Source: Flavobacteriales bacterium (GTDB lineage Bacteria; Bacteroidota; Bacteroidia; Flavobacteriales_F; PHOS-HE28). Taken from it: 64,000 nt of DNA. The position numbers and the translations under genes are program-made. Each line of letters starts with the position of its first letter. Position 1 is the stretch's first letter. This document shows positions 17,432-25,941 of the stretch, in pieces. The notes beneath the pieces are model-generated. The model saw only the letters and a list, made by a program, of their open reading frames with translations. It searched no databases and was not told where the DNA came from. The stretch covers positions 372,001 through 436,000 of the forward strand of contig JADJVC010000006.1 of the NCBI GenBank assembly GCA_016710685.1, written 5' to 3'.

Positions 17432-17827
17432 CTATTTGAGCGTGGTGCCAATAGCGCCGTACCACGGATGGATCTCATAGTTCAATTGGCCGGCCTTCAC
17501 GAAGGGGTCCGTCCGGAGGTAGCCTTCGACTTCCTCCCGGGAATCGCAATCGTAAAGTAGCAACCCACGCCAAGCGCCGTCGTCGCCAAAGGGACCTGCC
17601 ATTTGTAGCAAGCCCCGCTTCGCTTGCTCTTCTTGGTATTCCAAATGCTGTTTCAACGTGATCGCGGAAGTAGCACTGTCCAATGGCGGGGCATCACCGC
17701 TGGTGTATAGCACGAACCAGTACTGCTTCATGTGGTACGTGCTGTCGGCAATGGTCACGTCGAACGTGCGCTGGGCCTGTGCGCCGCATGCGCATATGAG
17801 CAGGCTAAGGAGGAAAAGTGGACGCAT
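17432..17827 (-). CDS. Exported YCII-related domain protein
   Basis: 131 residues with a signal peptide (MRPLFLLSLLICACGAQA) followed by a YCII-like ferredoxin-fold domain: KQYWFVLYTSGD, then LLQMAGPFGDDGAWRGLL and VEGYLRTDPFVKAGQLNYEI. YCII domains are small metabolic enzymes or dimeric modules, here exported. It precedes the molybdopterin oxidoreductase by 17 bases on the same strand. The frame opens earlier (17908), but only ATG 17827 places the signal peptide at the start. Confidence 0.8.
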   Translation of the reverse strand: MRPLFLLSLLICACGAQAQRTFDVTIADSTYHMKQYWFVLYTSGDAPPLDSATSAITLKQHLEYQEEQAKRGLLQMAGPFGDDGAWRGLLLYDCDSREEVEGYLRTDPFVKAGQLNYEIHPWYGAIGTTLK

Positions 17828-17930
17828 GGCAGGTCGGTTCTTGGTCCAGAAGCTGGATGCCATAAAAGTAAGCTCTTCGCACGGGCTGGACCTCCTTCCT
17901 AGCTTCACCGCCTATTTCAATCCCCTTTCC

Positions 17931-19070
17931 ATGAAATTCCCGACCAAGGCCGTTCACGCCGGCGTGGAGCCCGATCCTTCAACCGGTGCCATCATGACCC
18001 CGATCTTCCAGACGAGCACCTACGTGCAGGCTGCACCTGGCGTCCACAAAGGCTATGAGTACAGCCGCACGCACAACCCCACGCGCTCGGCATTGCAAAA
18101 CGCATTGGCGGCCCTGGAAAACGGGAAACACGGTCTCTGCTTCGCTTCCGGCATGGCCAGCATCGATGCCGTAGTGAAATTGCTGAAGCCGGGCGATGAA
18201 GTGGTAAGCACCAACGACCTCTACGGTGGCACCTATCGCCTGTTCACCAAGATCTTCGAACCCTTCGGCATCAAGTTCAACTTCGTGGACATGGGCGATC
18301 CAGCCAACGTGGCCGCAGCCATTACACCGAAGACCAAGTTGGTGTGGGTGGAAACGCCAACGAACCCCACGTTGCGCATCATCGACATCGCCGCCATTGC
18401 CAAGCTCACCAACGGCAAGGACATTTTGCTTGCGGTGGACAACACCTTTGCCTCGCCTGCGTTGCAGAACCCGATGGACCTTGGCGCGGACATCGTGATG
18501 CATTCAGTTACCAAATTCCTCGGTGGCCACAGCGATGTAGTGATGGGCGCTTTGGTAGTGAATGATGATGAGCTGGCCGAGCGATTGGCCTTCATCCAGA
18601 ACAGTTGCGGCGGCACGCCCGGCCCGCAGGACTGCTTCCTGGTGCTGCGTGGCTTGAAAACGTTGCACCTGCGCATGGAGCGACACAGCTCCAATGGTCG
18701 CGCCGTGGCCGAATGGCTGGCGCAGCATCCCAAGGTTGGCCAGGTGTACTGGCCGGGCTTGAAGGACCACGGCAACCATGAGGTGGCCAAGCGCCAGATG
18801 AGCGATTTCGGAGGCATGATGAGCTTCACCATAAACGGGGACAAGCTGGAGGACGCCACAAAGTTCCTTAGCTCCTGCAAGCTCTTCACCTTGGCCGAAT
18901 CGCTTGGCGGCGTTGAATCCCTGATGGGCCATCCCGCCAGCATGACACATGCCAGCATTCCCCGCGAAGTGCGTTTAAAGTCCGGTGTCACGGATTCCTT
19001 GATCCGCCTCAGCGTGGGCATTGAGGATGCAGGGGACCTCATTGACGATTTGAAGCAGGCACTGGGCTAA
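17931..19070 (+). CDS. metB: Cystathionine gamma-synthase-like PLP enzyme
   Basis: 379 residues of the Cys/Met metabolism PLP family. The PLP lysine lies in HSVTKFLGGHSD (Lys195), and the N-terminal substrate/PLP loop is YEYSRTHNPTR near residue 44. The C-terminal RLSVGIEDAGDLIDDL is typical. It could be cystathionine gamma-synthase or gamma-lyase; these cannot be told apart confidently by sequence. The frame opens at 17658, but ATG 17931 matches the family start MKFPTKAVHAG. It is divergent from the YCII operon, with 103 bases between starts. Confidence 0.9.
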   Translation: MKFPTKAVHAGVEPDPSTGAIMTPIFQTSTYVQAAPGVHKGYEYSRTHNPTRSALQNALAALENGKHGLCFASGMASIDAVVKLLKPGDEVVSTNDLYGGTYRLFTKIFEPFGIKFNFVDMGDPANVAAAITPKTKLVWVETPTNPTLRIIDIAAIAKLTNGKDILLAVDNTFASPALQNPMDLGADIVMHSVTKFLGGHSDVVMGALVVNDDELAERLAFIQNSCGGTPGPQDCFLVLRGLKTLHLRMERHSSNGRAVAEWLAQHPKVGQVYWPGLKDHGNHEVAKRQMSDFGGMMSFTINGDKLEDATKFLSSCKLFTLAESLGGVESLMGHPASMTHASIPREVRLKSGVTDSLIRLSVGIEDAGDLIDDLKQALG

Positions 19071-19131
19071 GGCTTTTGTGGCTTTCCAAGGATCGTGACG
19101 CTTAGGTGACAGCCATTTGGTGCTGTTTCTG

Positions 19132-19139
19132 TAAATTTG
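19132..19139 (+). promoter_or_regulatory. -7 promoter element (TAAATTTG) for M43 protease
   Basis: Perfect match to TAnnTTTG, five bases before the chosen ATG (19145). Confidence 0.4.
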
Positions 19140-19144
19140 GGTTT

Positions 19145-21243
19145 ATGACACCTCGCTCCAACGTTGCCTCGGGCACAGCTTTGCCCATACTGGCCGCTAC
19201 TTTTTTGCTTTTTACCGTTCCTTCCCAAGCTCAGGATTTTTCTTGCGGGAACAACGAACTCTCCCGCATGGGGCACCTCATTGAAGGCCATCCGGAACGA
19301 ATCGCGGAGATCGCTCAAGCGGAAGAAGAAATGGAGGCCTACACCGCCCATTTCCAAGTTGATGCCGCACGCGGTGGCAACGCATACATCATTCCCGTTG
19401 TCTTCCACATCATTCACAACAACGGCCCGGAGAACATCAGCGATGAACAAGTGCGCGATGCCATCCGTGTGATGAACGAGGATTTCAACAAACAAACCCC
19501 GGACTGGGCCGACGTGCAACCGGAGTTTCTTGACATCGTGGCGAACGTAGGCTTCACCTTCAAGCTGGCGCAGCTCGATCCCGACGGCAATTGCACCAAC
19601 GGCATTACCCGCACCCAGAGCGTCCTCACTTATCAGGGGACCAAGACATGAAAGACCTGATCGATTGGCCGCGCAACCGTTACCTCAACATCTGGGTGGC
19701 CGCGGACCTTGGCGGAGCTGCAGGCTACTCCATGTATCCTTCCACCGTGAACGGGCCTTGGGGCCAGGGTACGGACGGCATTGCGGTGCTGGCGACCTAT
19801 GTAGGTTCCATCGGCACGAGCAGCCTCAACAATTCCCATACCCTCAGCCACGAAGCCGGCCACTGGATGAACCTCAAACACTGCTGGGGCGATTCGAACA
19901 ACCCCGGCCTCACCTCGAACTGCAATATCGACGACAACGTTTCCGATACCCCCGACACCAAAGGGTGGACCAGTTGCAGCCTCACCGCAGCGAGTTGCGG
20001 CTCAACCAAGGACAACGTGGAGAATTTCATGGAATACTCCTATTGCTCCAAAATGTTCACCGAAGGGCAGAAGACCCGCATGACCGCCGCCCTCAATAGC
20101 AGCACCGCCAATCGGAACAACCTGTGGACCCCCGCCAACCTCGCACTTACGGGCCTGGATTCGGACCCCGCCATTTGTGCCGTGCAGTTCAACAGCAATA
20201 CGCGCACCATCTGCCAAGGCCAGTCCATCCAATACACGGACAACAGCTACAACGGAGTTTCCGAGTGGAACTGGAATTTCGCCGGTGGCACGCCTGCCGC
20301 TGCAACGGAGGCAAACCCCATGGTCACCTACGATACGCCCGGCACCTACGATGTTTCGCTCACCGTGGGCAATGGCTCGCAAACGCAAAGCGCCACACAA
20401 CCGCAGTATGTAAAAGTGCTCCCTGCTACCGGTATGGTACTGCCCTTGGCGGAAGGGTTTGAAGCCGTGAACAGCTTGCCTTCGGATGACTGGCAAGTAA
20501 ACGACGAGAACGCGGACGGCACTTTCGCCTTGAGCACGGAAGCCGCCTATTCCGGCAGCCACAGCGTGCGCCTGCACAATGCCAGTGCCAACAACGACCG
20601 CGTGGATGAGCTGTTCAGCAATACCATCGATGCATCGCTGGACCCACCGGTCACCATGAGCTTCCGCTATGCTTTCGCGCGTCGCATCAGCAGCAATAAC
20701 GATGCGTTGCGTATTTATCTGAGCTTGGACTGCGGAGAGAGCTGGAGCCTGCGTCGCACCCTGCTCACCGACGCGCTCGTCACCGCGCCCAATACGTCCG
20801 GCTCATTCGTCCCCAACGGCCCGGACCAATGGGGATTGAACGAAGGCCTCACGATCAACGCGCCGTTCAATGTGAGCAACCTGCGCATCAAATTCAAGTT
20901 CGATAGCGGAGGCGGGAACGACCTCTGGCTGGATGACATCAACATCAGTAGTGCGACTTCCGGCATTGGCGAGCTTTCCGGCGCGAACGACGGAGTGCTT
21001 TCGGTGTGGCCGAACCCGGCGCAGGACCAGTTGACCATCACTGCGAAATTGGATGCCGCAAGCCCCGTGCAAGTTGAACTGCTGGACCTCTTGGGCAGGC
21101 CCGTGCGCACCATCGCCAACGATAACCGCCCCGCCGGTAAAGCCCAATGGAACGTTTCCCTCGCCGGAATCCCCACCGGCATGTACCTCGTACGGCTGCA
21201 ATACCGTGACGCCGTGCGCGTGGTGAAGGTGACGAAGGAATAG
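19145..21243 (+). CDS. M43 (pappalysin-type) zinc metalloprotease, T9SS cargo, frameshifted
   Basis: Inferred 699-residue secreted protease. Signal peptide ends SQAQ; an M43 domain follows, with zinc site HEAGHWMNLKHCWG, then the Met-turn in VENFMEYSYCSKMF. Next come a PKD domain (about 20200-20420), a jelly-roll-like region (20450-20960), and a T9SS sorting tail with VWPNPAQDQLTI and GMYLVRL. A -1 frameshift at the G run 19636-19639 splits it: with one more G the frame reads YQGDQDMKDLIDWPRN, as in homologues. Without it the frame stops at TGA 19649. Family knowledge: such enzymes (ulilysin-like) cut external proteins. It probably works at or beyond the cell surface. Confidence 0.9.
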
Positions 21244-21262
21244 TCTCTCTTGCTCTTTTTCA

Positions 21263-21301
21263 AACGGCAAAGGCCCCGGAATTTCCGGGGCCTTTGCCGT
21301 T
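21263..21301. terminator. Strong 18-bp hairpin after M43 gene
   Basis: Perfect 18-bp stem (AACGGCAAAGGCCCCGGA and its complement), loop ATT. There is no long T run after it, but position and strength suggest transcript termination or 3'-end protection. Confidence 0.65.
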
Positions 21302-21327
21302 CAGGTCCTGCTTAAAAATCGGACGCT

Positions 21328-21356
21328 CACCCTCGCGTTTTTCGCGAGGGTGTTTT
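21328..21356 (+). terminator. Rho-independent terminator
   Basis: Stem CACCCTCGCG/CGCGAGGGTG, loop TTTTT, then four T after the stem. Second terminator behind the M43 protease gene. Confidence 0.75.
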
Positions 21357-21464
21357 GCGAAGGCCTCCGGCCTGTCAACAATACCCTAAGCCAATCCATG
21401 CCTCGGATGCTCTGTTTCCGTTTCCGGGCAAAGTCATGGAATCTCCATTAAATCGGATGGCCCG

Positions 21465-21484
21465 TGTCTCAATGTTGTGAGACA
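21465..21484. promoter_or_regulatory. Palindrome TGTCTCA-N6-TGAGACA
   Basis: Exact 7-bp arms with a 6-base spacer in an AT-richer stretch. It could be an operator; no gene start is close by. Confidence 0.25.
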
Positions 21485-21634
21485 AATGAGTTTCTTCACC
21501 AAGCGGAAAATCGGGCATGAAAAAATGAATGTAAGAAAAACTTTAATAGGTCTGTTAACTTCTTTTTTCGAACCTTGGGCTTCACAATGGAATGCTTCAC
21601 CACGTATTTTACTGGAAGCGTGTTTCCTGTGCTG

Positions 21635-21690
21635 GCTCCTCAGCTCCTCAGCTCCTCAGCTCCTCAGCTCCTCAGCTCCTCAGCTCCTCA
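21635..21690. repeat. Microsatellite, 7 x GCTCCTCA
   Basis: Seven exact tandem copies of an 8-bp unit. Not a multiple of three, so it cannot be a neutral coding repeat. Confidence 0.95.
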
Positions 21691-21723
21691 GCAACTACTG
21701 AAGGTAGCTCGTATCGTACGTTC

Positions 21724-21756
21724 AAAAAAAGCCCCCGGTGCGCAAACACCGAGGGC
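21724..21756 (-). terminator. Minus-strand Rho-independent terminator
   Basis: On the minus strand: stem GCCCTCGGTG/CACCGGGGGC (one wobble pair), loop TTTGCG, followed by seven T. There is no convincing protein gene upstream of it on this strand. Confidence 0.65.
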
Positions 21757-21820
21757 CGTGTAGCTCATGTCCCACCTAACCCAGTTGCATAGGTAAACGA
21801 AACAGAACAGCGCAAAGGTA
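21724..21820 (-). ncRNA. Candidate small RNA (about 85 nt)
   Basis: A TACCTTTG -7 element on the minus strand (21813-21820) would start a transcript near 21807. It would end at the T run at 21724-21730 after a good terminator hairpin. The sequence between has no ORF of note. No known RNA family was recognised. Confidence 0.3.
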
Positions 21821-21970
21821 CCGCACCACCGCAAACGTGCCACTGCCCCTTGGCAGTAACTCCAAGGATGCCTTGCCGGAACCCGCGACGGTAAAGTGCA
21901 TTAATTGCAGCGGCTTTTTAGACCGGATTGATGCCTCGTGCATCACGAACACTTCGACACACTTAGCATA

Positions 21971-22954
21971 ATGCTTCTCGCAACAATCAACGGTGGATGG
22001 CAAAGGGCGGGCTTGCAGCTTGCCCAATGCTGTCTGCTGTTTATTGGCTTTCAACGCTGTGAAGCGCAGAATTTAGTCCCGAATGGATCCTTTGAGTTGA
22101 AGGATACCTGCCCCTATACCATCGGGTTCCAAGAAGGTGACAGGCCGTTGTTTTGGTACAGTTGGCTGAACAGCCCGGACTACTTCAATGCCTGTGCGGG
22201 TTCGCTTCAATCCATTGATACGTTGGTGGGCGTTCCTCAGAACGGCTGGACCTTCCAATATCCTTGGGAAGGTGAAGCCTATGTTGGTATGCGCACTTAC
22301 GATGGTGGTGGTGACTACCGTGAATATGTGGGCTCGGAGCTGATTGAACCACTGGAGGTGGGGTGCACTTACCAATTGCGTTTTCGGACGAACCCTGCTT
22401 ATGGTGGGAACTATTGGCTCATCGATGGTGGAACAGCTTGCAACAACATAGGTTTGTTGTTCACTACTGCTTCCAATGCTTGGTACAGCACCACGGGGCC
22501 TACTTTTCCCTGGCGCAATTACGCTCATTTGAGGACGGTGATCCCGATTGCCGATACCGCGTCGTGGACTTTGGTGGAAGGCACCTTCGTTGCGGACAGC
22601 GCATATACCCACATGGTTTTGGGCAACTTCTTCCCGGACTCGCTCACTGAGGCAATTCCAATCGGAGATCCGATTCCATGGACAGGGATTACCTACTACC
22701 TGATCGATGGCGTGGAGGTGATCCCGCTGGAAAAAGGCTGCAACGGGCTGGGCGTGGAGGGGCATTTGCCGACAGGCGAACCGACCATCCAATGGGCTTG
22801 GGGAACCATTCAAGTGCGCTGGGAAGGAGAGGCCTATAAAGCGGAGATCATGGATGCCTTAGGCAGGATCGTGGAAAAGGTCATTTCAAAGGGCGAGCAA
22901 TTGGATGTGCCCAAGCCCGGAACAGCGGGCGTGTATTACCCTGAGATTAGTTAG
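21971..22954 (+). CDS. Exported hypothetical protein, carbohydrate-binding-like fold
   Basis: 327 residues. The signal peptide ends CEAQ, and the mature part starts NLVPNGSFELKDTCPY, a beginning seen in many Bacteroidota surface proteins (OmpA-fused or T9SS-exported) whose first domain resembles carbohydrate-binding jelly rolls. The C-terminus (WEGEAYKAEIMDALGRIVEK) resembles a T9SS tail but lacks the usual PNP motif and ends abruptly at YYPEIS. It may be a shortened tail. The frame is open from 21938; ATG 21971 gives the better signal peptide. Function unknown. Confidence 0.7.
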   Translation: MLLATINGGWQRAGLQLAQCCLLFIGFQRCEAQNLVPNGSFELKDTCPYTIGFQEGDRPLFWYSWLNSPDYFNACAGSLQSIDTLVGVPQNGWTFQYPWEGEAYVGMRTYDGGGDYREYVGSELIEPLEVGCTYQLRFRTNPAYGGNYWLIDGGTACNNIGLLFTTASNAWYSTTGPTFPWRNYAHLRTVIPIADTASWTLVEGTFVADSAYTHMVLGNFFPDSLTEAIPIGDPIPWTGITYYLIDGVEVIPLEKGCNGLGVEGHLPTGEPTIQWAWGTIQVRWEGEAYKAEIMDALGRIVEKVISKGEQLDVPKPGTAGVYYPEIS

Positions 22955-23023
22955 CCGTGAGAAGCAACGTGTCGTGAAGTTCGAAGTGTGGTAGAGGTCC
23001 GGTCGTTCAAACAACGAACGACG

Positions 23024-25108
23024 ATGAAACCTCGAAATCTCTTTCTTGCCTTGGCAGGTGCCTTGGCATTGCAGATGGCCGAAGCGCAACAGCAGTATTG
23101 GAACAGCCTGCCTGGCGGCAATGTGATCAACAACAATGAATGGATGGGAGCGGATGTGAACAGCACTATCCCGCTCTCCTTCGAGACGCGGGTAAACCAA
23201 CCCATGCAATGGCGCACGAACAACATACTGCGGATGCGGCTCAACGAAAGCCTGCCCGGCCAACCGGTGAACAACTTCCCTAGCGTAAACCTGAGTGGTC
23301 ACCTTGGGATAGGGTCGCCGGTACCGCCACAAGCGTTGACCTTGATACACATCAACAACAATGGCGGCTTTTTTTCGGGCTTCCGGCCTTGGATGCGCAC
23401 CGGGGTAAGCATGTCCGAGTTTTCGGACTGGATGTACGTGGGTACAAAAAACGAGGGTATGGATCGCATTGATGCCGTGATCAACTGGGGCGATAATAAG
23501 GAAGCTGACCCGACAAATGGACCAGATGCTTTGCGTTTCATTTTTACACGCACGATGGACAGCAGTACCATCGCGTCTCAAATGCATGGTTTGGAATTAG
23601 CCCGTGTCATTCCGGACCCATTGGGTGATCAGGGGTACTTCGGAATCGGTGATTTCTTCACTCCTGCATTTAACCCAACTGAACGACTGGACGTTCTCAA
23701 TGGTAGAGTTCGGATTCGCCAACTTCCCAATGATCCTTCGGAACCACTCAAAAAGTTTCTGGTAGTGGATGAAAAACCCGGACCTGACTTTGGTGTGGTT
23801 AAATGGCGGTACCTGCCATGCGATTGGACGTTGAATCCGACTGCGCAGAACAACCTTTCCACGGCATTCGGGCCGGTAGATCCGGATTGCCCCGACAACA
23901 CCGATGCGGTGGGCATTGGGGTGGATCTGATGGGTGGTGCCTCACCCGCGAAGCTGATCGTAGCGAACAAAAACTTCGGAATAGGCATCGGGTCACTCAC
24001 CACCAGGCCTACGGCAGGCACCAATATAGGGATCTCAACGGACGTTACTGGCAGCAGCTACTTGAATGCTGGTATTGAGGTGAATGTTCACGGCAATTCA
24101 AGCTATACGCGTGGGATTCAGGCGCAGACCAACGGTGCGACTGGCATTCAAGGAATCGCTGGATCGTTCTTGGCAAGTGACAACGCATCCAGCACCGTTG
24201 GCGCACAAGGCATTTCAGACGGCGGAATTGACTACAGCATCGGATTGAGAGGCCAAACAACGGGTACGGCGCTTCAAAATTTTGGCGTGCTTGGAGTGGC
24301 CCCTTCTGCATCCAATAGCTGGGCGGGCTACTTCGTGGGCAATGTTAACGTAGTGGGTACTGGGTATTACGTGAACGGCAATTTTGTTGCCAGTGATGCC
24401 CAGTTCAAAATCAATGTGCAACCACTGGAAGATCCGTTAGCGATACTCATGCAATTGCATCCGGACCGGTACGAATTTCTCGTGGATGAATTTCCGCAGA
24501 TGAATTTCCCAAGCGGGGAACATGGCGGTTTTATTGCGCAGGAGGTAGAAGTAGTTCTGCCATCTTTGGTGAGCCAAACGAGAATAGCCGCCGAAACGGA
24601 TAGCCTTGGAAATGAGATTTCACCAGCGGTGGATTACAAAGCGGTGAACTACGCGGGTCTAACGCCTTATATCGTAGGTGCGCTTCAACAACAGCAGGGT
24701 GTAATCCAACAACAACAAGCCTCCATCGACCAACAGAACACACGGATGGCCGAGCTTGAAGACCGCATCAACCAATGCTGCGCCGCAAACGGCTCCGGCA
24801 TGGCTCCGCAAAGCGGCGAGCGTTCAACAACCGCGGATAGCAATGTGCAGGAGCAACGCCTGCTCATCATACCCAACCCGGTGGCGGATCTTACTACACT
24901 GGAGTACTACGTACCCAAGGCCGGGCAAGTAAGCTTGCAAGTGAGCACCAGCGATGGTAAGCCCTTGGAAACCTTACGCGAAGAGAAAGCCGAGGCTGGA
25001 GCTTACAATTACGCTTGGAACACCACTAAACTGGCAGCGGGCACATACTTCTGCACATTCATGCTGGATGGTGCTGTTGTGGTAAAGCGGGCCGTGAAGG
25101 TGAAGTGA
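23024..25108 (+). CDS. Tail-fibre-like protein with S74 intramolecular chaperone and T9SS-like tail
   Basis: 694 residues with a signal peptide (MKPRNLFLALAGALALQMAEA). The central 400 residues are repetitive and beta-rich. Near residue 455 the S74 peptidase/chaperone domain begins, VASDAQFKINVQPLEDP, with the Ser and Lys of the self-cleavage site, and runs to a Gln-rich coiled coil (LQQQQGVIQQQQASIDQQ). The final 90 residues (IIPNPVADLTTLEYYV and GTYFCTFML) look like a T9SS tail. Family knowledge: S74 domains help trimerise phage tail spikes, then cut themselves off. Here there are no phage genes around, so this is a cellular surface protein. The ORF opens at 22988; ATG 23024 is used. Confidence 0.85.
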   Translation: MKPRNLFLALAGALALQMAEAQQQYWNSLPGGNVINNNEWMGADVNSTIPLSFETRVNQPMQWRTNNILRMRLNESLPGQPVNNFPSVNLSGHLGIGSPVPPQALTLIHINNNGGFFSGFRPWMRTGVSMSEFSDWMYVGTKNEGMDRIDAVINWGDNKEADPTNGPDALRFIFTRTMDSSTIASQMHGLELARVIPDPLGDQGYFGIGDFFTPAFNPTERLDVLNGRVRIRQLPNDPSEPLKKFLVVDEKPGPDFGVVKWRYLPCDWTLNPTAQNNLSTAFGPVDPDCPDNTDAVGIGVDLMGGASPAKLIVANKNFGIGIGSLTTRPTAGTNIGISTDVTGSSYLNAGIEVNVHGNSSYTRGIQAQTNGATGIQGIAGSFLASDNASSTVGAQGISDGGIDYSIGLRGQTTGTALQNFGVLGVAPSASNSWAGYFVGNVNVVGTGYYVNGNFVASDAQFKINVQPLEDPLAILMQLHPDRYEFLVDEFPQMNFPSGEHGGFIAQEVEVVLPSLVSQTRIAAETDSLGNEISPAVDYKAVNYAGLTPYIVGALQQQQGVIQQQQASIDQQNTRMAELEDRINQCCAANGSGMAPQSGERSTTADSNVQEQRLLIIPNPVADLTTLEYYVPKAGQVSLQVSTSDGKPLETLREEKAEAGAYNYAWNTTKLAAGTYFCTFMLDGAVVVKRAVKVK

Positions 25109-25128
25109 GGAGATACACGATGTGGCCG

Positions 25129-25171
25129 CAGGGTCCGCTGGTCGTCGTTAATGATGATCAGCGGGACCCTG
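25129..25171. terminator. Hairpin after the S74 gene
   Basis: Arms of 12 and 13 bases with a one-base bulge. There is no T run; its position 20 bases after the stop suggests a transcript end. Confidence 0.45.
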
Positions 25172-25247
25172 TGGTTGCTTCCTAACAACCAAATACCGGG
25201 CGGTTGCGATCCCGGCTAAAGGGTCGGGGTGACAGCATTAAAGTAGC

Positions 25248-25290
25248 AACGGCTCTGCAAACCGCGCCCAGCGCGGTTTGCAGAGCCGTT
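25248..25290. terminator. Perfect 20-bp inverted repeat, likely bidirectional terminator
   Basis: Arms AACGGCTCTGCAAACCGCGC and its exact complement, loop CCA, between convergent genes. Confidence 0.55.
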
Positions 25291-25495
25291 CATTCCAACG
25301 CGTCCGTCATTCCGGGTTGTCATTCCTGCCAGCGAGCCTGAACGGAATCGCACCAGAATACCATCCGAGATTATCCCGGATGCCAGTGGTTCCTAATTTC
25401 CTACAAGCCGCGTCGGCAGTCGGAATTAGGAATCAGGAATTTGTAGAGCTGCTGCTCCAGCCGGGAAATTAATTCCTTCTGAGCGACAAATATGC

Positions 25496-25933
25496 CTACT
25501 CTTTATACCCCACCAAGATCGCCACGCAACCCACGGTGAGCATGTTGTTGCCGCCGCGGTCCGCTTGGGGCACGTCGATGTGTACCATCAGCTTTTGCGT
25601 GGTGGCCACCTTGAACTCGAAGTTTTCCTTGGGTGCGTCGGCCTTGCTTTCGAAGAGCGTGGTGCCCGCCGCATCGGCGAGTTTCCAATTCACTGCGCCC
25701 AGGATGGGGTGCGCGCACACCAGTAGGCGGTATTCCTGTCCGCTGTAGAAGGTGAGTTCCACTTCCGCTTCTTCGCCGGGCGCCAATTGCGCGGCATTGA
25801 AGGTCTGGTTGAACTTGTACGGCGCCATGGCCGGCATGCACTTGTTCTTGGCGAAACTGCGGCATTGGGCGTTGCCGGCCAGCGGGGCCGCCGCAAGGCA
25901 AAGGATCGCAAGGAATTTCAGGGTCTGCTTCAT
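25496..25933 (-). CDS. Exported hypothetical protein, 145 aa
   Basis: Signal peptide ends LAGNAQ. The mature part begins with a short Cys-containing stretch (CRSFAKNKCMPAM), then reads as a beta sandwich (ELTFYSGQEYRLLVCAH, FEFKVATTQKLMVHIDVP). I know similar small exported proteins in Bacteroidota but no function for them. It lies 8 bases downstream of the lipoprotein gene on the same strand, so both are probably cotranscribed and may work together in the periplasm. Confidence 0.75.
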   Translation of the reverse strand: MKQTLKFLAILCLAAAPLAGNAQCRSFAKNKCMPAMAPYKFNQTFNAAQLAPGEEAEVELTFYSGQEYRLLVCAHPILGAVNWKLADAAGTTLFESKADAPKENFEFKVATTQKLMVHIDVPQADRGGNNMLTVGCVAILVGYKE

Positions 25934-25941
25934 GGCGGATC

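Larger units (their letters stand above)
21244..21970. other. Intergenic region with hairpins and a microsatellite
   Basis: Between the M43 protease and the next gene. It holds two strong hairpins (21263-21301 and 21328-21356), a short palindrome at 21465-21484 (TGTCTCA/TGAGACA), an 8-bp microsatellite (21635-21690), and a minus-strand terminator (21724-21756). Short ORFs over the microsatellite encode only LLSSSAPQ-type repeats and are not considered genes. Confidence 0.6.
25109..25495. other. Intergenic region with two hairpins
   Basis: Convergent gap. It contains an imperfect hairpin (25129-25171, arms CAGGGTCCGCTG and CAGCGGGACCCTG) and a perfect 20-bp hairpin (25248-25290). The rest shows no gene. 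Confidence 0.6.

Noticed and set aside
21477..21792. ORFs encoding LLSSSAPQ repeats
   Set aside because: They are translations of the 8-bp microsatellite and have no conserved part.
23024..25108. Prophage tail gene
   Set aside because: The S74 domain is phage-like, but no other phage gene is near, and the protein has a signal peptide and a T9SS-like tail.
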